Of a stretch of DNA of 64,000 nucleotides, positions 42,444 through 52,049 are shown piece after piece (position 1 is the stretch's first letter; every line of letters starts with the position of its first letter). The notes below the pieces were generated by a model. That model was not told where the DNA came from, did not search any database, and saw only the letters and a list, made by a program, of their open reading frames with translations. Made by a program: the position numbers and the translations under genes. This stretch comes from Sagittula salina (GTDB taxonomy: Bacteria; Pseudomonadota; Alphaproteobacteria; Rhodobacterales; Rhodobacteraceae), in assembly GCF_017813235.1 (NCBI RefSeq), contig NZ_JAGISH010000002.1, positions 62,001 to 126,000 on the forward strand. Reading direction: 5' to 3'.

Positions 42444-43052
42444 ATGACAGTGGGGCATACCCACGGCATTGGGCATTTCACGCCCGAATCCGTGCGCGAC
42501 CAGGATGAATGGCGGCACCTTGCGGCATTCTGTGCACGATACGGGGCAGAGGCAGTGCCCTGCAATCCCCGGATCGGCGGTCATGTCACCGGGAGCGCCT
42601 GCCTGCTTTCCCCCGGCGGCGATGCGAAGCTGTTAACCCACCACCGCAAGCGTGACCGCTGGCTGCAACCGGACGGCCATTGCCACGGGCTGGCGGATGC
42701 CCGTGCCACCGCCCTGCGCGAGGCGGAGGAGGACAGCGCCCTCTCGGGGCTGCGTCTGCTGCGCGAGGATGTCTCTGACATCGATATCCACGTGATCCCC
42801 GCCATGCCGCGCGATTCCGTCCGCCCGCATTACGACGTGCGCTACCTCGTCCAGGCGGCCTCCCACACGGTTACGGTTTCCGGGCAAAGCCACGCTCCGA
42901 TCCGGGGGCCTCTGCCCGCTCTCGCGCGTTACACCACCGCGCCTGCGCGACCGGCTGGCCTGTCCAAGCCTTGCAGCCACCCCGAGAGGCCCGCCTGGCG
43001 CGCCTTTCCCAACCAGGTGAAACTGTTGCTTTACGTAGGGAAATCTGCCTAG
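42444..43052 (+). CDS. NUDIX hydrolase, partly degenerate box
   Basis: A 202-residue protein. The NUDIX-like segment near 71-94 reads DGHCHGLADARATALREAEED, resembling GGHxx...REAxEExG, but one Glu is replaced by Asp and the Gly after it is Ala. The preceding strand has VTGSACLLSPGGDAKLLTHH. C-terminal strands YDVRYLVQA follow, then a tail that no longer looks like the family. The box deviations and odd tail mean activity is uncertain. The ATG at 42444 is preceded by a GATCAGGTGATCGGA stretch, a weak site. Confidence 0.7.
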   Translation: MTVGHTHGIGHFTPESVRDQDEWRHLAAFCARYGAEAVPCNPRIGGHVTGSACLLSPGGDAKLLTHHRKRDRWLQPDGHCHGLADARATALREAEEDSALSGLRLLREDVSDIDIHVIPAMPRDSVRPHYDVRYLVQAASHTVTVSGQSHAPIRGPLPALARYTTAPARPAGLSKPCSHPERPAWRAFPNQVKLLLYVGKSA

Positions 43053-43084
43053 TCTCGGATGCGGGATAGATTCCCGGGGGGATA

Positions 43085-43648
43085 ATGATGAAGAGCGAAC
43101 TGACGGTTCGCCTGGCCGCGCGGCTCTCTGCCCTGCGTGCGGCGCGCGGCTGGACATTGGACCAGTTGGCTGCGGCCAGCGGCGTGTCGCGCGCCGCCCT
43201 GTCGCGCCTCGAAAACGCCGAGGTCAGCCCCTCGGCCGACGTGCTGTTCCGCCTCGCCGCCGCCCACGAGATGACACTGTCCCGGCTGATGTCCCTGATG
43301 GAGGACGGCTTTGCCGCGCAGGTGAAGCGCGATGATCAGCCGCTCTGGCGAGACGGCGAAAATGGCCTGTCCCGGCGCATCGTCTCTCCGGGGACCCCGG
43401 CGCTGGCGGGCGAGGTCGTGGAATGCAAGGTCACCCCCGGCACGCATTGGGTCCAGGAAGCGCCCGAAGTTCCGGGGCAGGAGCATCACCTCGTGATGCT
43501 CACCGGCTACATGCACGCCGTGGTCGACGGGGAGGCGCATTACCTGGCCCCCGGCGACGCGCTGCGCTACCGCGAACACGGCGAGACGCGGTTCGTGACC
43601 GCCAAGGGGCAGGGGGCGAAGTTCATGCTTTGCCGGATCAGCGCCTGA
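43085..43648 (+). CDS. XRE-cupin transcriptional regulator
   Basis: A 187-residue regulator. Residues 5-65 form the helix-turn-helix (RLSALRAARGWTLDQLAAAS followed by GVSRAALSRLENAEVSPSAD). Residues 110-187 form a cupin sensor domain with EVVECKVTPGTHWVQEAPEV and HHLVMLTGYMHAVVDGEAHY. The domain pairing is that of small-ligand sensing regulators. ATG at 43085 (or the next ATG, 43088) after GGGGGGATA. Repeat copy 4 lies between it and sdaA. Target unknown. Confidence 0.9.
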   Translation: MMKSELTVRLAARLSALRAARGWTLDQLAAASGVSRAALSRLENAEVSPSADVLFRLAAAHEMTLSRLMSLMEDGFAAQVKRDDQPLWRDGENGLSRRIVSPGTPALAGEVVECKVTPGTHWVQEAPEVPGQEHHLVMLTGYMHAVVDGEAHYLAPGDALRYREHGETRFVTAKGQGAKFMLCRISA

Positions 43649-43818
43649 CCCGGCTCGCCCGTATATGAAGAACCCTGTTTCACGCACTGGACCCGCGACC
43701 TGCTAGAGGGTTTTGCCCACGCAGTTCGATAATCGGCGGGCGTGCCCCCCGCCTCTTCATCGGTACCTTTGTCCCCCTGAGTATTTCATAAATCGAGTAA
43801 ACAGAGCCCCAGGCCCCG

Positions 43819-43865
43819 GCTTCTTTGGTTTCCAAATACCGCCGGGGTCCGGGGCGGAGCCCCGG
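43819..43865 (-). repeat. 3'-end repeat element, copy 4
   Basis: On the minus strand CCGGGGCTCCGCCCCGG hairpin, then CCCCGGCGGTATTTGGAAAC and CAAAGAAGC. It lies 30 bases after the sdaA stop codon in that gene's orientation. Confidence 0.75.
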
Positions 43866-43894
43866 CGGGTCGGCTTGCAGGGCACGGCGAAACC

Positions 43895-45268
43895 TCAGCA
43901 GTTCGGCACGTTCACCGCCAGTCCGCCCAGCGAGGTTTCCTTGTACTTCTCGTGCATGTCGTGGCCGGTCTGTCGCATCGTCTCGATGGCGGCATCGAGT
44001 GGCACGAAATGCGTGCCATCGCCGCGGATGGCCAGCGAGGCCGCGGATACCGCCTTGATCGCGCCCAGACCGTTGCGTTCGATACAGGGCACCTGCACCA
44101 GCCCCTTGACCGGGTCGCAGGTCATGCCGAGGTGGTGTTCCAGCGCGATCTCTGCGGCATTCTCGATCTGCGCCGGGCTGCCGCCCATCACCGCCGCCAA
44201 CCCGGCGGCTGCCATCGCGGCCGCAGAGCCGACTTCCGCCTGACAGCCCGCCTCCGCGCCGGAGATCGAGGCATTGTACTTTACCAGCCCGCCGATCGCC
44301 GCCGCAGTCAGCAGAAAATCGGGAATCTTCGTGCGGCTGGCCCCCGGCACGTGATCCAGCCAGTAGCGGATCACGGCCGGCACGACGCCCGCCGCGCCGT
44401 TCGTGGGCGCCGTCACCACCTGGCCGCCGGCGGCGTTTTCCTCGTTCACCGCCATGGCGTAGACGCTCATCCAGTCGTTGCACACATGCGGCGCCGACAG
44501 GTTCCGCCCGCGCTCTGCGAGCAACTGCTCGTGGATGCGCCGCGCCCGCCGCTTCACCCCGAGGCCGCCGGGCAGAACACCGTCTCCCTCCAGACCACGG
44601 TCGATGCAGGCCGTCATCACCTGCCAGATCCGGGCCAACCCCGTGTCCAGCAGATCCGCACCGCCGCGCGACACCTCGTTGGCGCGCTTCATCGCGGCGA
44701 TGCTCAGGCCGGAGGTCTCCGCCATCGCCAGCATCTCTGCCGCGCTGCGGAACGGGTAGGGGACGGGCGGGCCGTCGTCGGTATCCTTGCCCGCTGCCAG
44801 TTCCGCCGCTGTCAGGACAAATCCGCCGCCGACGGAATAGTAGGTTTCCTGCAGGATCACGTCGCCCTGTGCGTCCACGGCCTCCAGCACCATGCCGTTG
44901 GCGTGGCCGGGCAGCGCCGTGCCGAAGTCGAAGCGCAGGTCGGCGCCGGGGTCGAACGCGAGCCGCCCGAGGCCATCGGGTCGCAGGGCTCTATCCTCGC
45001 GGATGCGCGCCAGCGCCGCCTCGGCCGCCTCGTGGTCGTAGGTGGCGGGAACAAATCCCGCCAGCCCCAGCACCGTGGCCCGGTCCGTCGCGTGGCCGAC
45101 GCCGGTGAACGCCAGCGAACCATAGAGCGTCGCCCGCACGCCCTGCGCCGCGAAGGGTGCCGCGCGCAGCCGGTCGAGGAAGCGCGCCGCCGCCACCATC
45201 GGACCCATGGTATGCGAGGACGACGGGCCCACGCCCACCTTGAACATGTCGAAAACGGATAGGAACAT
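43895..45268 (-). CDS. sdaA: L-serine ammonia-lyase (iron-sulfur type)
   Basis: A 457-residue single-chain serine dehydratase that turns L-serine into pyruvate and ammonia. It starts [20 protein letters not shown], the domain that carries the ACT-related fold, then the catalytic domain. The [4Fe-4S] cysteines are in [16 protein letters not shown] and the C-terminal NVPNC, as in E. coli SdaA. The ATG at 45268 follows GGAAGGCAGGCGCA. Monocistronic; repeat copy 4 follows. Confidence 0.96.
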   Translation of the reverse strand: MFLSVFDMFKVGVGPSSSHTMGPMVAAARFLDRLRAAPFAAQGVRATLYGSLAFTGVGHATDRATVLGLAGFVPATYDHEAAEAALARIREDRALRPDGLGRLAFDPGADLRFDFGTALPGHANGMVLEAVDAQGDVILQETYYSVGGGFVLTAAELAAGKDTDDGPPVPYPFRSAAEMLAMAETSGLSIAAMKRANEVSRGGADLLDTGLARIWQVMTACIDRGLEGDGVLPGGLGVKRRARRIHEQLLAERGRNLSAPHVCNDWMSVYAMAVNEENAAGGQVVTAPTNGAAGVVPAVIRYWLDHVPGASRTKIPDFLLTAAAIGGLVKYNASISGAEAGCQAEVGSAAAMAAAGLAAVMGGSPAQIENAAEIALEHHLGMTCDPVKGLVQVPCIERNGLGAIKAVSAASLAIRGDGTHFVPLDAAIETMRQTGHDMHEKYKETSLGGLAVNVPNC

Positions 45269-45371
45269 TGCGCCTGCCTTCCTGCTCTTGCCTGCACCCT
45301 ACAGCCTGGCGTGCGCCGCAACGACACGGAACCGACCATTTGGATGCAGTTTCCACCGGCCTGCCGAACCG

Positions 45372-46099
45372 TCAGGTCGCCGATCCCTCGGGCGGCACAG
45401 CCAGTTGCGGCGTGGTGAAGGGGTGCCGCCCCAAGCCCTCTGCCGTTGCCGCGCGCCGGGTTGCGTCGCGGCGCTCCAGCCGCGCCGCCATGGCGGCAAG
45501 CGCCGGGTAATCCGCCAGCGGGAACCAGGCCGTTTCGCCCCTTGGATAAAGCGCGCACCAACGCAGCAACGGCGCCAGATAAAGGTCCAGCAGGTCCACC
45601 GCCGGCCCGCGCCCTGCCGGCGCGCGTCCCGCTGGCCCGCGTCTCGCCTGTCGGGCATCGAGCAGCGCCAGCGCGCGCGGCAGGCTCATGGCCCCGTGGC
45701 CGGTGTTGTTCCATCCCTGTACCTGTGCCCGAAACGCCGCCTGCGCGGCCCGATCCGGCCCGGCGTATTTTCGGGGTAGAAGGTCATCCGCAATTGCGCG
45801 TGCAGCGTGTTCGATACGAAGAACAGCCATTTCAGGAAATCGCCGCGTCCCGGGGTGCCGGGCGCGGGGGCCAGTTTCCCGGTCTCCTCCGCCAGCCACA
45901 GCAGGATCGCCGCTGTCTCGAATATCGGGCCGCCGGGTGTCTCCAGCGCCGGGATCAGTCCGGCGGGGTTCACCGCGCGGTAGGCGGCGCTGTCCTGCGC
46001 CCGTGCGTCGCGGCGCACAAGCTGCGCGCCCAGTTCCTCCAGCGCGAGCCGGACGATCAAAGCGGCATCGTCGGGGGCGTAGTGCAGGATCGGGGTCAT
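45372..46099 (-). pseudogene. Glutathione S-transferase, frameshifted
   Basis: The first 110 residues, from ATG 46099, are a normal N-terminal thioredoxin-like GST domain (MTPILHYAPDDAALIVRLAL, then NPAGLIPALETPGGPIFETA). Near 45766-45772, after FYPE, one base is missing in AAAAT, and the frame shifts. The C-terminal GST domain follows in the other frame: YAGPDRAAQAAFRAQVQGWN, DLYLAPLLRWCALY, and ends at 45372. The complete reading would be about 240 residues, typical for GST. It may be a true pseudogene or a single-base assembly error. Confidence 0.75.
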
Positions 46100-46327
46100 C
46101 TGCCATGGGTGCCACGCCGCGCGACGAGGCACCAGCCCCGCCGGAGTCCCGCGCCGGAGTCCCGCGCATGAGTCCCGCGCATGGCCTGCCGTCTGGCATC
46201 ACGCCCCCGTGCGCGAACGTGATCGGCCGCGCAAAACCGCGCGGGTGTGACGGTCGTATCTGTTTGTGACCGTCGCAGGAATGACCTCGGTTCGACTACG
46301 AAGACCAGATCTCAAAGGGAGACACCC

Positions 46328-46900
46328 ATGAAGACGCTGACCACTCTGATCGCTTCCACCGCACTGGCCGCAGGCCTCTCCACCGCCGCACTGGCCGAAA
46401 GCCACGCCATGGCCGCCAACCCGATGGTGGGCGGTGCCGAGATGTTCGCCGACAAGACCATAGTCGAGAACGCCGCCAACTCCGCCGATCACACCACGCT
46501 GGTTGCCGCCGTGAAGGCCGCGGACCTCGCAGGCACGCTCTCGGGTGAAGGGCCCTTCACCGTTTTCGCCCCCACTGACGAAGCCTTTGGCAAACTGCCC
46601 TCCGGCACCGTCGAAACCCTGCTGAAGCCGGAGAACAAGGATCAGCTGACAAAGATCCTCACCTGCCACGTCGTTGCAGCCGATGCGATGTCGGACGCCA
46701 TCGCGGGCATGATTGCCGATGACGGTGGAAGCCATCCGGTGAACACTGTCGGGGGCTGCGTGCTTCAGGCGAAGATGGACGGTGAAATGATCACGCTGAC
46801 CGATGAGGCGGGCGATACCGCCACTGTCACCGTGGCAGATGTGAAGCAGTCCAACGGCGTGATCCACGTTATCGACACGGTAATGCTGCCCGCAATGTGA
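46328..46900 (+). CDS. Exported fasciclin (FAS1) domain protein
   Basis: A 190-residue protein with a Sec signal peptide (about 1-22, ending LAES) and one FAS1 domain (about 50-190). It has TIVENAANSADHTTLVAAVK, the FTVFAPTDEAFGKL strand near 76-89 and the C-terminal VHVIDTVMLP. Such proteins are exported adhesion or matrix proteins. Two cysteines (LTCHVV, GGCVLQ) may make a disulfide. The ATG at 46328 follows GGGAGACACCC. Its own strong terminator is 76 bases after the stop. Confidence 0.93.
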   Translation: MKTLTTLIASTALAAGLSTAALAESHAMAANPMVGGAEMFADKTIVENAANSADHTTLVAAVKAADLAGTLSGEGPFTVFAPTDEAFGKLPSGTVETLLKPENKDQLTKILTCHVVAADAMSDAIAGMIADDGGSHPVNTVGGCVLQAKMDGEMITLTDEAGDTATVTVADVKQSNGVIHVIDTVMLPAM

Positions 46901-46975
46901 TCCAGCGCCGTGATGCTGGGGATTGCTCCATGCCGGACCATTGAGGGCGGTAGGAGTTCTCGCAATCACGATCCC

Positions 46976-47018
46976 GCGCCCCCGGCTTGCCCCATGGCAG
47001 CCGGGGGCGCATCATTTC
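46976..47018 (+). terminator. Terminator of the fasciclin gene
   Basis: GCGCCCCCGGCT and AGCCGGGGGCGC form a 12-pair stem with an 11-base loop, followed by ATCATTT. Confidence 0.75.
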
Positions 47019-47079
47019 GGGAAATTCGTGGATGATCGCGCCTGACCAAGACGTTCCACGACCGAAAGAAGGAGCACGC

Positions 47080-47529
47080 ATGAAAAGACGGTATTTCCTG
47101 CTGGGCGGTGCGACCGCCGCAGTCGCCCGCCCCGCCGCTGCCTTCGAGATCACCCGGACGGAGGCCGAATGGAAGGCCATGCTCTCGGCCATCGAATACA
47201 AGGTCATGCGCGGCGAAGGCACTGAGCGCGCCTTCACCTCGCCACTCAACGCCGAAAAACGCGCGGGCACCTTCCTCTGTCGCGGCTGCGATTTGCCGCT
47301 TTATGCCGCCGAGACGAAGTTCGACAGCGGCACCGGCTGGCCGTCGTTCTGGCAGGCGCTCCCCGGCGCGGTAGAGACAAAGCCCGACCGGTCAATCTTC
47401 ATGACCCGGACCGAGGTACACTGCCGTCGCTGCGGGTCTCATCTGGGGCATATTTTCGACGATGGGCCTAAACCCACGGGTAAACGGCACTGCATCAACG
47501 GCGTCTCGCTGACCTTCCGACCGGCGTAA
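47080..47529 (+). CDS. msrB: Exported methionine-R-sulfoxide reductase MsrB
   Basis: A 149-residue MsrB with an N-terminal signal containing KRRYFLLGGAT, likely Tat or Sec, so it works in the periplasm. The zinc Cys pairs are in LCRGCDLP and HCRRCGSH. The catalytic Cys is in RHCINGVSL. It repairs methionine sulfoxide. The GTGWPSFW region near 87 is the substrate site. ATG at 47080 follows AGAAGGAGCACGC. A 12-bp tandem array starts six bases after the stop codon. Confidence 0.93.
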   Translation: MKRRYFLLGGATAAVARPAAAFEITRTEAEWKAMLSAIEYKVMRGEGTERAFTSPLNAEKRAGTFLCRGCDLPLYAAETKFDSGTGWPSFWQALPGAVETKPDRSIFMTRTEVHCRRCGSHLGHIFDDGPKPTGKRHCINGVSLTFRPA

Positions 47530-47535
47530 ATTTTT

Positions 47536-47643
47536 TTTGGCCTGTGGTTTGGCCTGTGGTTTGGCCTGTGGTTTGGCCTGTGTTTTGGCCTGTGTATTAG
47601 CCGGTGTTTTAGCCTGAGTATTCGCCTACGTGTTGGCCTGAAA
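47536..47643 (+). repeat. Nine 12-bp tandem units after msrB
   Basis: TTTGGCCTGTGG three times, then TTTGGCCTGTGT twice, then four diverged units (ATTAGCCGGTGT, TTTAGCCTGAGT, ATTCGCCTACGT, GTTGGCCTGAAA). Period is exactly 12 throughout. Confidence 0.95.
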
Positions 47644-47669
47644 TCGGACCCCAGATCCCGCCAGAAACG

Positions 47670-47700
47670 CAGGCACCCGGTCGTTTCGACCGGGTGCCTG
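47670..47700 (+). terminator. Hairpin after the msrB array
   Basis: CAGGCACCCGGTC and GACCGGGTGCCTG form a 13-pair stem with a five-base loop; the tail is TCCGTGAG, without a long U-run. Confidence 0.6.
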
Positions 47701-47812
47701 TCCGTGAGCAGTTCTTCGGTCGAAGAGGACCTTGTGATGGCGTCAGGGTAGGGCGCGCGCCTGTCGACAAATTCTTCGCCGCCGACCGGACCGTAAACAT
47801 TTGATGTTACCG

Positions 47813-47850
47813 CAAAAAAAACGCCTGCAATTGGAACAGTTGCAGGCGTT
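47813..47850 (-). terminator. Terminator of the J-domain gene
   Basis: On the minus strand AACGCCTGCAA and TTGCAGGCGTT form an 11-pair stem followed by TTTTTTT. It lies 18 bases after the stop at 47868. Confidence 0.9.
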
Positions 47851-47867
47851 GGCTGTCGCGATGGCCG

Positions 47868-48491
47868 TCACTTGAAGCTGCGCGAATCCTTGATCTGGTC
47901 CCATGCCCAGACGACCTCCTGCAGCTGGTCCTCCTGGCTGCGGTCGCCGCCGTTCATGTCCGGGTGCAACACCTTGATGAGCTTCTTGTAGGCCTTGCGG
48001 ATCTCCGCCTTGGTCATGGTGTCCTCGGCCTCGAGAATATCCAGCGCCTTGCGTTCGGTCGGCGGCAGCTTGCGCCCGCCAGCTTTCTTGCGGCCGGGGT
48101 TGCGCGTCGCATTGTCGCCCAGAACCTGATGCGGGTCCTCGATCCCGAGACGCGCCCAGGCCTTCGCCTCCGGATCGCGCCAATCGCGGGTCTTGCGTTC
48201 CCAGACCTTGTCCGAGGAGGTCTGTGCATTCATCTCCGCCTCGGTCTTGCCGTCGAAGAAGGACCACTTGGCGTTGTACTCGCGGACGTGGTCCTTGCAG
48301 AACCAGAAGAATTCATCCAGCACGTCCGGTGCCTTCGGCGCGCGGAATTTACCCGGCTCCTGGCAGCCCTCGTGTTCGCAGACACGCTGGGAGGTTTCGG
48401 ATTCGCCGGTCATGCCGCGGCGCCCGCGCGGGTTCTTCTTCTTGGCGGACTTGATCGACATATCGAATCCGAAGGGATCGGCTCTGCTCAT
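47868..48491 (-). CDS. J-domain (DnaJ-like) cochaperone
   Basis: A 207-residue protein with the J domain at the C-terminal end (about 145-205): ALDILEAEDTMTKAEIRKAY followed by KKLIKVLHPDMNGGD with the HPD that activates Hsp70 ATPase. The N-terminal 130 residues are basic, with CEHEGC (about 38-43) and WFCKDH (about 64-68) that could bind zinc, and no Gly/Phe region. It is an uncharacterised class C J protein. Single gene with strong terminator. Confidence 0.87.
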   Translation of the reverse strand: MSRADPFGFDMSIKSAKKKNPRGRRGMTGESETSQRVCEHEGCQEPGKFRAPKAPDVLDEFFWFCKDHVREYNAKWSFFDGKTEAEMNAQTSSDKVWERKTRDWRDPEAKAWARLGIEDPHQVLGDNATRNPGRKKAGGRKLPPTERKALDILEAEDTMTKAEIRKAYKKLIKVLHPDMNGGDRSQEDQLQEVVWAWDQIKDSRSFK

Positions 48492-49024
48492 TTCTCAACC
48501 TCTCTCGACTCGGACGCCAGATTTTAGACATTCCACCGGCCATGAACAGGGCCAGAGCGGGTTCTGACAGAAAAAAATATCAGTGCCCTATGAACTCTGC
48601 GTGAAATCGCTGCGGGTTTTGCGGGATATGGGAGGCGCGGGGAATGGTATCGCGGCGGGCCAAGCCCGTGGGCCGTGCAAACCCGGGGTGCATGGACGGG
48701 CGCGCCGTCGTCGGGGTGATAAAAAGGGGCGGGTCCATGCGGACACCGCCCCGGAAATATGAAGAAACGGATGAAATCCCCCGCAATCAATCATTTGGCA
48801 GTGGCGCCCCGATCAATCCTGAAGCTCGCCCTGACCGGCGGGGGAAACCGCGCCGACGGGCGTGACCTGAGGCTACGCAGCGGGAGATCGCCGGGATAGT
48901 CCGGGATTCCTTACCTATGGTTAACGAATGGCATGTTCGTGGCAGAAACGCGTGCGCCGCGTTGCGACCGCAAAGGTCGCGCGGAAGCAGGCGGGGCCGC
49001 GACCCCGCCGAAATCAGCCGTGGC
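48492..49024. other. Spacer between the J-domain gene and gatB
   Basis: The 533-base spacer holds the J-domain gene promoter region and, at 48717-48752, a hairpin for the minus strand. Short open frames have no ribosome site or domain. Confidence 0.45.
48717..48752 (-). terminator. Probable terminator downstream of gatB
   Basis: GGGGCGG and CCGCCCC with an inner TCC/GGA pair form a stem, followed on the minus strand by TTTTTAT. It is about 270 bases downstream of gatB, the only gene upstream on that strand. Confidence 0.55.
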
Positions 49025-50539
49025 TCAGAGGCCGAGCTTGCTCATGACGATCTCGTTGACCGCCTTCGGGTTCGCCTTGCCGCCGGTGGCCTTCATCACC
49101 TGACCGACAAACCAGCCGGCAAGCTTGGGGTTCTGCTGCGCTTTCTCGACCTGCGCCGGATTGGCGGCGATGATCTCGTCCACCGCCGTTTCGATGGCGC
49201 CGGTATCGGTGACCTGCTTCATGCCGCGCTCTTCGACGATCTTCTCCGGGTCGCCGCCTTCGGTATAGACGATCTCGAAGAGGTCCTTGGCGATCTTGCC
49301 GGAGATGGCGTCCGACTTGATCAGGCGGATGATCCCGGCCAGCTGCTCCGGCGACACCGGGCTGTCCTCGATCGAATGGTCCTCTTTCTTCAGGCGACCG
49401 AAGAGTTCGTTGATCACCCAGTTGGCGGCGAGCTTGCCGTCACCGGCTCCGGCGGCGACCTTTTCAAAGAAATCTGCGTTCACCACTTCGGCGGTCAACA
49501 CGCCCGCATCGTAGTCGGAAAGCCCGAAATCGGTCACGAAACGCGCCTTTTTCTCGTCCGGGAGTTCCGGCAGGGAGGCTTTGATGTCGTCGACCCAGGC
49601 CTGCTCGATCTCCAGCGGCAGCAGATCGGGGCAGGGGAAGTAGCGGTAATCGTGCGCCTCTTCCTTCGACCGCATGGACCGCGTTTCGTTCTTGTCCGGG
49701 TCATACAGGCGGGTTTCCTGATCGACCTTGCCGCCCGCTTCGACGATGGCGATCTGGCGGCGGGCCTCGACCTCGATGGCGGCCTGGATGAACCGCATGG
49801 AATTCATGTTCTTGATTTCGCAGCGCGTGCCGAGGTGCGAGAAATCCTGCGTTTCCTGGTAGCGTTCGTAGGCGCCGGGCAGGCAGATCGACACGTTCAC
49901 GTCCGCGCGCATGCTGCCGTTTTGCATGTTGCCGTCGCAGGTGCCGAGGTAGCGCAGGATCTGGCGCAGCTTGGCGATATAGGCGGCGGCCTCTTCAGGA
50001 CCACGTATGTCGGGGCGGCTGACGATTTCCATCAGCGCGACGCCCGTGCGGTTGAGGTCGACAAAGGACATGTGCGGGTCCATGTCGTGAATGGATTTGC
50101 CGGCGTCCTGTTCGACATGGATGCGTTCCACGCGCACAAGGCGGGCGATGCCCGGTTCCATGTCGACAATGATCTCACCCTCGCCCACCAGCGGGTGATA
50201 GAGCTGCGAAATCTGGTAGCCCTGCGGCAGGTCGGGGTAGAAATAGTTCTTGCGGTCAAACGCCGAAGTCAGGTTGATCGCGGCCTTGAGGCCGAGCCCG
50301 GTGCGCACCGCCTGTTCAATGCAGTATTCGTTGATGACGGGGAGCATCCCCGGCATGGCGGCATCGACGAAGGCGACGTTGGAGTTGGGCTCCGCGCCGA
50401 ATTTCGTGGAGGCGCCGGAAAAGAGCTTTGACCGGCTGGCGACCTGGGCGTGTACCTCCATGCCGATGACCAGTTCCCAGTCGTGCTTCGCGCCCGCGAT
50501 CACCTTGGGCTTGGGGGTCTCGAATGTCAGGTCCAGCAT
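49025..50539 (-). CDS. gatB: Aspartyl/glutamyl-tRNA(Asn/Gln) amidotransferase subunit B
   Basis: A 504-residue subunit that converts Glu-tRNA-Gln and Asp-tRNA-Asn to Gln-tRNA and Asn-tRNA with GatA and GatC. It begins [20 protein letters not shown], with the family core [20 protein letters not shown] and [20 protein letters not shown]. The helical cradle lies around 180-300, and the C-terminal tail (YqeY-like, 350-504) contains [20 protein letters not shown]. gatA and gatC are not in this window. Full length. The ATG follows CACTGAGGACACGCC. Confidence 0.98.
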   Translation of the reverse strand: MLDLTFETPKPKVIAGAKHDWELVIGMEVHAQVASRSKLFSGASTKFGAEPNSNVAFVDAAMPGMLPVINEYCIEQAVRTGLGLKAAINLTSAFDRKNYFYPDLPQGYQISQLYHPLVGEGEIIVDMEPGIARLVRVERIHVEQDAGKSIHDMDPHMSFVDLNRTGVALMEIVSRPDIRGPEEAAAYIAKLRQILRYLGTCDGNMQNGSMRADVNVSICLPGAYERYQETQDFSHLGTRCEIKNMNSMRFIQAAIEVEARRQIAIVEAGGKVDQETRLYDPDKNETRSMRSKEEAHDYRYFPCPDLLPLEIEQAWVDDIKASLPELPDEKKARFVTDFGLSDYDAGVLTAEVVNADFFEKVAAGAGDGKLAANWVINELFGRLKKEDHSIEDSPVSPEQLAGIIRLIKSDAISGKIAKDLFEIVYTEGGDPEKIVEERGMKQVTDTGAIETAVDEIIAANPAQVEKAQQNPKLAGWFVGQVMKATGGKANPKAVNEIVMSKLGL

Positions 50540-50711
50540 GGCGTGTCCTCAGTGGAAAGGGTCATCCGGGGGCTTAATCCAGCGGGCGCGCGGGGGCAAG
50601 ACTGTTGGCCCATGGTGCGTGGCACCGGTGCGGTGCGGGTCTTGCCGGAGGCAGGCGAGGGGCGTGCCGGGGGTAGAAACGACGGAGGGGGCACTGGCCC
50701 CGTGTCCGGTC

Positions 50712-52049
50712 CTACTCCTTCACCATGCGCACGCCGTCCGGGGCAAAGACGAGGCGGCGGCCCGCCTCCAGCGCGGGGGCGTAGTAGTCGGCAAGCGAGG
50801 ACCAGGCGCGGATGCGACCGCGCTTTTCCAGATCGTCGCCTTCACTGCCGAGGCGACGGCCGGGGGTGCGTGCCTCTGCCCAGATAAGCGGATGAAGCTC
50901 CCGCAGGTGATCCTGCGTGATCCAGCCGAAGCAATCCGCCACCCAGCGGTGCGCGGGCGGCGCGCCCGGAAACTGGCCCACCGTCAATCCGGTGAAGGCG
51001 GCGAGGCGGTTGGCCATGTCCTGCGTCGGGCAGCGTTCGAGGATCTCGTGCAGGCCCTCGCAAAACAGGTTGCCGTCCAGACGGTGAAAGGCGGCGAGGT
51101 CGCATTCCGCTGCGCCCATGGCGACCCATGCGTACCCCGCCATGCCCCAGGCCTCGCGTGTCTGGGCAGCGACGCGGCGGGCCTCGCGGTCCAGTATCGA
51201 CCACGAACCACGGCGGTCGGGCAGGGCCTCGCGGCCGAGCGCCTTCATGCTTGCGGGAAGGCGCGGGTCGAGCTCGATCAGATCCTCGTAGTCGTCGGCA
51301 AAGCGCGTGGCGGGGGCCGGGTCCGCCTCCAGCACGGCGCAGCGCAGCGCCGCCCAGAGCACGGAATGCTGTTCGAACGGGTCGAAACGGTCCGCCATAT
51401 GCGCCGCGCATCCCATATGATGCGCCCATGCGGCGCGGCGCGGTTCGGCCAGCCTCGCAGCCTTTGAGCCACCACGCCAGGCCCGCGCCGTCTCCACATG
51501 CGCCATGGCCACCACGTATGTCAGCTGCGGCTGGTCCGTATCCGGCTCGTCGCCAAGGCAGGCCTCGAACGCATTGAGGGATGCGCAGACCCGGGCCGTT
51601 TCCCCACGCGCAATGGCGGTGCGGGCGGCCTCGACCACATCGGCCCGCGCCCCGAGGGCAAGAAGGTGCGCCAGCGGCGTCAGTCCCGGCGTCAGCTGGC
51701 CTTCCGCCTCGGCCGCGCGCATCTCTGCGGCGAGGGTGTCCCATGCGTCCTGCCGGGCGAGGTGGCGGCCACGCTCCAACACGGCCCTGTGGGCGGCGGC
51801 TTCCGGGGCAGGGTCGCGCACCGGGATCTCCACCCGAGGTCGCAGCGGCGGCACGCTGCCCACGCCCGGAGCCTGCCACGTCGTTCCGCCCGTCCCGCGC
51901 CATGCGTCGGAAACGCCCGCGGCAACCGGGCCGGCCGCCCCGGGCGCCTCGGGCGCCGCGCGGCGCCAGGGCTGCGCCCTCGCATCAAGGGGCGGGCCGG
52001 GGTGCGGGGGGCGCCGGGCATGGAAATACGGCAGGGTGAAGCGGGCCAA
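50712..52049 (-). CDS. Unknown helical protein, uncertain start
   Basis: A conserved-looking protein of about 445 residues. The frame is open upstream to 52340 but the N-terminal residues beyond 52049 are Pro/Arg-rich and not coding-like. The best start is TTG at 52049 (LARFTLPYFHAR), though its ribosome site is weak. The body from residue 85 is helical and rich in Ala and Glu (VLERGRHLARQDAWDTLAAE, GLTPLAHLLALGARADVVEA), then FDPFEQHSVLWAALRCAVLE and a core of DYEDLIELDPRLPASMKALG. I cannot name the family. No close operon partner; gatB is 170 bases away. Confidence 0.6.
   Translation of the reverse strand: MARFTLPYFHARRPPHPGPPLDARAQPWRRAAPEAPGAAGPVAAGVSDAWRGTGGTTWQAPGVGSVPPLRPRVEIPVRDPAPEAAAHRAVLERGRHLARQDAWDTLAAEMRAAEAEGQLTPGLTPLAHLLALGARADVVEAARTAIARGETARVCASLNAFEACLGDEPDTDQPQLTYVVAMAHVETARAWRGGSKAARLAEPRRAAWAHHMGCAAHMADRFDPFEQHSVLWAALRCAVLEADPAPATRFADDYEDLIELDPRLPASMKALGREALPDRRGSWSILDREARRVAAQTREAWGMAGYAWVAMGAAECDLAAFHRLDGNLFCEGLHEILERCPTQDMANRLAAFTGLTVGQFPGAPPAHRWVADCFGWITQDHLRELHPLIWAEARTPGRRLGSEGDDLEKRGRIRAWSSLADYYAPALEAGRRLVFAPDGVRMVKE

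Larger units (their letters stand above)
47530..47867. other. Spacer with tandem array and two terminators
   Basis: Contains the 12-bp array (47536-47643), a terminator facing right (47670-47700) and one facing left (47813-47850). Nothing else. Confidence 0.6.

Noticed and set aside
43750-43795. Additional 3'-end repeat copy after the XRE-cupin gene
   Set aside because: CCCCCTGAGTATTTCATAAA resembles part of the tail but lacks the hairpin and GAACCAAAGAAG; left uncounted.
47536-47643. CRISPR-like array
   Set aside because: Units are contiguous 12-mers without spacers, and no cas genes occur.
48524-48790. Three overlapping short minus-strand frames
   Set aside because: They differ only by frame, lack ribosome sites and overlap a terminator hairpin.
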